This document shows positions 59,801 to 64,000 of a stretch of 64,000 nucleotides of DNA, in pieces. Every line of letters begins with the position of its first letter. Position 1 is the first letter of the stretch. The translations under genes were made by a program, and so were the position numbers. Under the pieces are notes generated by a model. That model saw only the letters and a program-made list of their open reading frames with translations. It was not told where the DNA came from and did no database searches. The stretch is from Echinometra lucunter (Eukaryota; Echinodermata; Echinoidea; Camarodonta; Echinometridae): assembly GCA_029962745.1 (NCBI GenBank), contig CM057159.1:29765640-29829639 (forward strand), in the 5' to 3' direction.

Positions 59801-62066
59801 TAGGGGAAAAACACACTCTTTTAGTGATAAACTGTTATTTTGTCATCACAATCCACTATAGGTCTATAAAATATATCTCTTACATATTCGAGTGAAGAAA
59901 AAAATTACATTCTTTATCAGCCTCAAAGATATCTAAATAGTTATTGATCACCTAACCATGCTGACTACCAAATATGATGCTTTTTGGCGCGTCGCTTGCC
60001 ATCTAAAACCATTTTGTTTCCATGAACGAGCGAAGCGAGCTACCGACAAAAACTCAACCGACAAATTTCTTTCTAGTAAAACGTAGAATTTTCACCAAAA
60101 AAAAGATTAGCTGAATGTGATCATATATTCGAGAAAAGCTTTACATCTCGAGAAAATATCAAAATATTCGGACATGTTGCTGAGGTGGAATAAGAGCGCT
60201 TGCCTCCTAATCTCGTTTCTATCAGCTAGCGGAGTGAGCGAGCGAGCGAGAAAGGGCTGAGAACACTGAGAGCAGGTTCTAGCGTACAATTCTATGATTT
60301 TAATTTTATCATTTTATATCAGCATCTTTCTTTCTCATTTTGGTAACATATAGGAATAGGCTACTGGTCACAGGCCACTATCTTATGAAAATTCTTCCGT
60401 TATGGGACTTTTTGAAGTTATATTACTCATAGTATAACATTGGATAGAAAGACAAGATGCAAACCAGTTTCATGTCATGATAAAAATATTCACCGGCATT
60501 GGTTACAACAAAATGATAATAAATGCGAGTAGAACAATAATAGCATACTATTAGATAGAAAGACAAGGTACAAACCGATTTGCTTCCATAAAGACAAATT
60601 ATAACCTCAATGGCTGGGATACTTAAAATGCGAGCGAGCGAAGCGAGCGAGCTCTGAAAGCCTTTTCCTTTTTCTTTCCTTTTTCAAAAATTTATTTCTT
60701 CACTCTTTATTCTCTTTGTCTTTGTCTTTGCTTTTGTTTGTTTTTCGGGGATTACAGGAGGTTATGAAATTTTTCATGTTTTTCATGGTGAATTATTGGG
60801 GGGGGGGTGATTGTACAGGCCATCCCCCCCCCGACCAAAATATTGCGAGGGAGGATATATCCCCCCATACCCCCCCCCCCCCGGGATCGACACCCATTAT
60901 TGCAAATGCAAATTACATTATATACCAGCCATTAATTTGACATATTAGGACGAATAAATTAAAATCCAATCGTTGTTGCTGGGCAATTAGGAAGGTCTGC
61001 TTATTTCGAGCCTTCAGCGATCAGATACAAGACAGGACCGTATAACCTATAGTTAGTCATTGATAACCAAAATTGAATGACAGACTTTCTCTTCGTTGAT
61101 GCTACGTCGGGTGCCTACGTTTACTTAAGGTAATTCATTAACAATCCCAGCTGGAGCTCTTTGTGTCTAGTCTGTGTGATACTGTAGCCAGGCTTTAAAG
61201 GTAATGGCGCTATCACACATCGCCGATTACGGCGGTTCACGGCGGCTTGAGAACCGCCATGAACCGTGTCACAGCGATGGCGGAACTCTGAACGCGTTTT
61301 GAATAGTTTTGAACATCAGAGTTCATGGCGGATGAGTGACGGATGAGGGCTTGTGTACGGTGTTAACACGATCTTTGACGGTTCACGGCGGATTGCCGAA
61401 CCGCCGTGAACTGCCGCACAGTTGGCCAGGATGGCTCCAAAGTGCGCCAAAATTCATATTCACTCAGTTTTGCTCAAATATTACGGTTAAATGATGGGTC
61501 TTAGGGTAGTCGGACTCGTAGAATCTAATGACCACAATTTCAAACACCTGTGACGTCACTGAAACACCGATTTCCGATTGGCTGTCGAAATGCATTGAAG
61601 TTTGCTGTCTCTAGCCATTCGCAGTAGTTCTTCTCGATAAAATTTGCACATTATGCCATTTCTTTTTCCCCTCCACATAATTATCTCAGTATAATGTACA
61701 TAAAATCTTTTATAGATATGAATGACTAGTAATTCCTTGTTCATCATGCCAGAAAAATGAATCAATTATTTTGAAGAGTCTTCGAAATTATTTCTGAAGA
61801 TTTACTGAGAAGAGGAATACATGCAGATAGATATACAGATAGATGGATGGATGGACTGAAAGATAAATAGATAGATTGAGGGATTCAATCCAGGGTGTAA
61901 ATAGACTGATGAATTAATAGATAAATTGATCGGGGGGGGGGCAGGATACTCGTATAGACAGACAGATGGATGCATAAATAGAAGGATCCCTAAAGATATG
62001 TGGATGAATAGGACAGATATAGATAGAGGAATGCACGGGCCTAATGATAGATACTACAGATGGATG

Positions 62067-62106
<40 letters not shown>

Positions 62107-63539
62107 TGTGGATGAATTGATAGAATGATAGACAGAGAGGTGGATACGTGTAGATAGATAGATCATGGAAAGACAGATTTGTGGTGATGTAGATGGATGG
62201 ATGAATAGATAGATAGATAGATGAAGAAGGATAGGTGTAGATAAATAGGCGACTGAAAAAAAATAGAGGGATTCTGTGTATGGATAGATGAATGAGCGGT
62301 TAGCTACACAGTCATTCGTGGAAATGACCCACCAGTAATTGCAAAAGAAAATGAATATGCTAAAAGAATTAATCAAAAAGATTTTGGATTCCATACCATG
62401 TGAATATAGTCGTTATACCTTTGAGCTATATGTAGCGTAGTATATCAAAATCCTTCGGCATAATATTATATCCGCCTATGGGTATATCATACCATATCGC
62501 AGAGGAAAGTTTTAGGCTTATAACAATACACTTTCGACTTTAGAAGAGAGATTTTTCAACAACTGAAACCAGCCCTTTAATTAATCACAGCCCTTTAATT
62601 AATCAATCTTGTTTATTCATAATTTATCAATCTCGTTTACTTCTATCAGTGTTTATGGGATATTGCTTAACATGTACGAATTAAGAGTCATGCGCGCCCC
62701 CATGCGGCGCCGTATGATGACAGAGAAGTGGCTGCGCGGTCCAAAATAACACAATTTTCGGGGTAATATGTCAAGGAAAATCGGCGCTAAAATAAAAACG
62801 GGCAGAAACGGGCAGCCAAATCTGGTATCAACTTAAAGCTGAGACATCAGGAAAAATGGTGGTAGTAAAATTGACCTGGAAATTCGTGGAAATCTAAACG
62901 TTTCTTATAGATTTATATAAAAAAACACGGATAATCAGTCTATTTTCTAGGATAATTACCCTATTATACTCACAAAAATTATGTTTCTATCCATTTTAAC
63001 CCATTCATACAGTAAAGTGAACTATCATGAATATGTGGGAGCAATTTTAGATCGATAACTTAAAAACTACATGTTGAAATCAATCATTTATTAAATTGGT
63101 CACTATTTGCACTGAAACTTGTAATATGTTGAATTTGGGCGTTTGAAGTAGGAAATAAACACCTTTAATGTACATACCGGAGTTAAATATTTTACTGAAG
63201 TATTCTTCAAAGTGATGTCTTTCAACAGGGCATGACAAAAATTTAAAAAATTAAAGTGCCCAAAATGATTTTTGGCGCACTTTGGATTCGCCCTTGCTCA
63301 CTGTGCGCCGTCTCAATCGCCGATTTGTGATTGCGCCTTAAGTAATCAGCACTGACGGCTTAAGTCCTCTCCGAGGAACCTGGTAATGGCACATCGAATT
63401 AGATTCGAACCCGGGTCACCGGATTATGAGACCACTGTTCTACCAACTGAGCTCTAAATTATATCTCACTTACCGGATGTAGTTTCTTTTTCCTCATTGT
63501 TACAATATATGTCTCTCACTGGTGTGCTAGGAAGAGTCA
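53900..63539 (-). CDS. Single-pass membrane protein, C-terminal three exons (5' part outside window)
   Basis: Minus-strand exons: 63539-63474 (66 nt), 55471-55230 (242 nt) and 54220-53900 (321 nt, stop TAG). Each has an AG/GT border where expected and phases 1/1, 1/0, 0/end agree. The readable C-terminus is 209 residues. It has a short extracellular part (LPSTPVRDIYCNNEEKETTS, then PTNTTNEPGNS with an NTT sequon). One hydrophobic segment follows (IIPIFLVIFGACMAFNVCLI to VLL), then RKIIRRE as a positive stop-transfer flank. The cytoplasmic tail of about 150 residues contains GDPPTRDTPSPD, DEHLYNVCGE, YHAYGGGHE and DGYLVLDV (a YxxL-type motif). I do not recognise the family. Type I orientation is inferred from the flanking charges. 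No kinase or other known enzyme domain is seen. The 8 kb intron holds many transposons. Confidence 0.75.
54586..54787. mobile_element. 202 bp MITE with AGGGGTGTTTCACAAAG ends
   Basis: AGGGGTGTTTCACAAAGATT at the left pairs with AATCTTTGTGAAACACCCCCT at the right (one extra C). The interior contains 'cgatttcgtgaaacagactt'. It lies in the intron between the last two exons of the membrane-protein gene. Confidence 0.85.
55541..55859. mobile_element. 319 bp hAT-like non-autonomous element
   Basis: The ends CAGGGGCGGCGCTACAGG and CCTGGCGCCACCCCTG are inverted. The flanks 'aatttata' and 'aatttgtc' share five of eight bases, as in an aged 8 bp duplication. The interior holds a GAA/AAG purine tract (about 55590-55665), an ATA microsatellite and a poly-C run. 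The 129-codon frame crossing it is not a gene. Confidence 0.75.
56957..57403. repeat. 18 bp tandem array, about 25 near-perfect copies
   Basis: The unit GGTGGCGGCAGTCAGCTA repeats about 25 times with essentially no variation. Because 18 is divisible by three, the minus strand stays open as (DCRHLA)n through the array. No start context, splice signal or family supports expression. It lies in the membrane-protein gene's large intron. Confidence 0.97.
57867..57926. repeat. (GA)n microsatellite
   Basis: Interrupted GA repeats with 'gggagagcgatgg' spacers appearing twice. Confidence 0.9.
57930..59310. other. Intron sequence without recognised gene
   Basis: Mixed AT-rich sequence with poly-C (about 58101-58115), poly-G (about 58541-58554) and poly-T (about 58653-58668) runs. 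The 84-codon frame at 58706-58960 is compositionally ordinary, but I recognise no family and see no clear splice borders. Confidence 0.4.
59319..59575. mobile_element. Foldback element, about 250 bp
   Basis: 'caacccctcattctaccctt' and 'gtcaaaagaacatccttcac' on the left pair with 'gtgaagggatgttcttttga' and 'gggcagaatgagaggttgtt' on the right. The arms are about 70 bp plus weaker outer pairing ('ggcactatgattatgac' with 'gtcatgttcatagtgtggc'). Confidence 0.8.
59700..60895. mobile_element. Decayed relative of the 41 kb hAT-like element
   Basis: It shares with 41039-43016 the 'gcgagcgaagcgagcgag' motif (60026, 60230, 60632 regions) and a G/C hairpin 'gtgattgtacaggccatccc' followed by long C runs (about 60797-60882). 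Ends and target duplication were not found, so borders are approximate. Confidence 0.4.
61195..63341. mobile_element. Possible 2.1 kb TTAA-flanked non-autonomous transposon
   Basis: The left end has TTAAAGG, then 'ggcgctatcacacatcgccg'. The right end complement reads TTAAGGCGCAATCACAAATC. Near the left, 'ggcggttcacggcgg' and its complement recur several times, like subterminal binding repeats. The interior contains a GATA/GATG microsatellite. No transposase was seen. Treating it as one element is inference. Confidence 0.5.
61826..62230. repeat. GATA/GATG degenerate microsatellite
   Basis: Imperfect (GATA)n and (GGAT)n units, with a clean GATA run at about 62067-62104. It produces the Ser/Ile/Tyr/Leu-rich minus-strand frame at 62041-62394, which is not a gene. 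Confidence 0.9.
63345..63462 (-). mobile_element. tRNA-derived SINE, minus strand, next to an exon donor
   Basis: The minus strand reads 'gagctcagttggtagaacag' (A-box-like) and 'cccgggttcgaatctaattc' (B-box-like), then a body matching 'accaggttcctcggagagga' of the SINEs at 33.6 and 34.6 kb. Its start lies about 10 bp from the donor of the membrane-protein exon at 63474. Confidence 0.85.
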
Positions 63540-64000
63540 CTGCATAGATCGAATAGAAAAGAAGGATTTTAAAATGTATAGAGAATAAAATTACATTAAA
63601 ATATTTTCACAAAATACATGTGTATGCAAGATAGAAGACATGTAACATATAGGCCTATATTTCAATTTGGCTGAACGACTTTGCAATGAATCACGTAACC
63701 TCCATGATTATCGTAAACATTATGTTTCAACATAATAGGCAGCGGATATAGTGATGGATTCCAAAATATCGTCAAACCTCTGCTCTTTTTGGTGACACTT
63801 TGCTGTTCAGTCATGTATATCAATTATTGCATGCATAGGCAGGGATGAATGCAGGCTGCCCATTTATGACTACAAAAATAACAATAATAACTGTAATCTT
63901 ATGCTACCCAGGACAGAAATATAGCCTACTGATATACTATTATTACTACTACTACTACACATAACTACTACAACAACAATGAAAGTAATGATGATAATGA

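Overview
This is a window of animal nuclear DNA. Genes are split into short exons with GT-AG introns, the DNA is AT-rich, and it is crowded with small DNA transposons, tRNA-derived SINEs and minisatellites. The frequent 'tacatgtacatgta' runs, the repeat types and the protein sequences point to a marine invertebrate deuterostome, most likely an echinoderm. That assignment is inference; no species marker is present. Nothing bacterial or viral was seen.

Layout. (1) 3522-12923, plus strand: nine exons of an ERGIC1 (ERGIC-32, Erv41/46 family) orthologue, complete except for the very short first coding exon. Its 3'UTR probably runs to about 16.8 kb. (2) 18548-37708, plus strand: a complete eight-exon FANK1 gene (fibronectin type III plus ankyrin repeats, 340 aa), 3'UTR to about 38.63 kb. 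(3) 38.6-47.1 kb: no gene; a split 39-45 bp minisatellite holding a 1,978 bp hAT-like insertion with an 8 bp target duplication. (4) 49079-47147, minus strand: BRF2, the TFIIB-related subunit of the type-3 Pol III factor TFIIIB, in two coding exons plus a probable 5'UTR exon near 50.6 kb. (5) 63539-53900, minus strand: the last three exons of an unrecognised single-pass membrane protein, with an 8 kb intron full of repeats. Its upstream exons lie beyond the window.

The genes look functionally unrelated (secretory-pathway cycling, a probable germ-cell ankyrin protein, Pol III initiation, a cell-surface protein). Exon phases were checked by hand: FANK1 sums to exactly 341 codons including stop, ERGIC1 to 289 residues if the missing exon encodes the usual seven, and the membrane-protein junctions are phase-consistent.

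The most distinctive signals are: (a) partial copies of real exons in the neighbouring introns (ERGIC1 exon 5; FANK1 exons 2, 4 and 6), one with an intact acceptor that would create a premature stop; (b) two or more families of TTAA-flanked miniature transposons, with nested insertions whose target sites can be read; (c) two minus-strand motifs resembling a hammerhead-ribozyme core; (d) a 25-copy, near-perfect 18 bp array. I found no convincing new multi-gene system.
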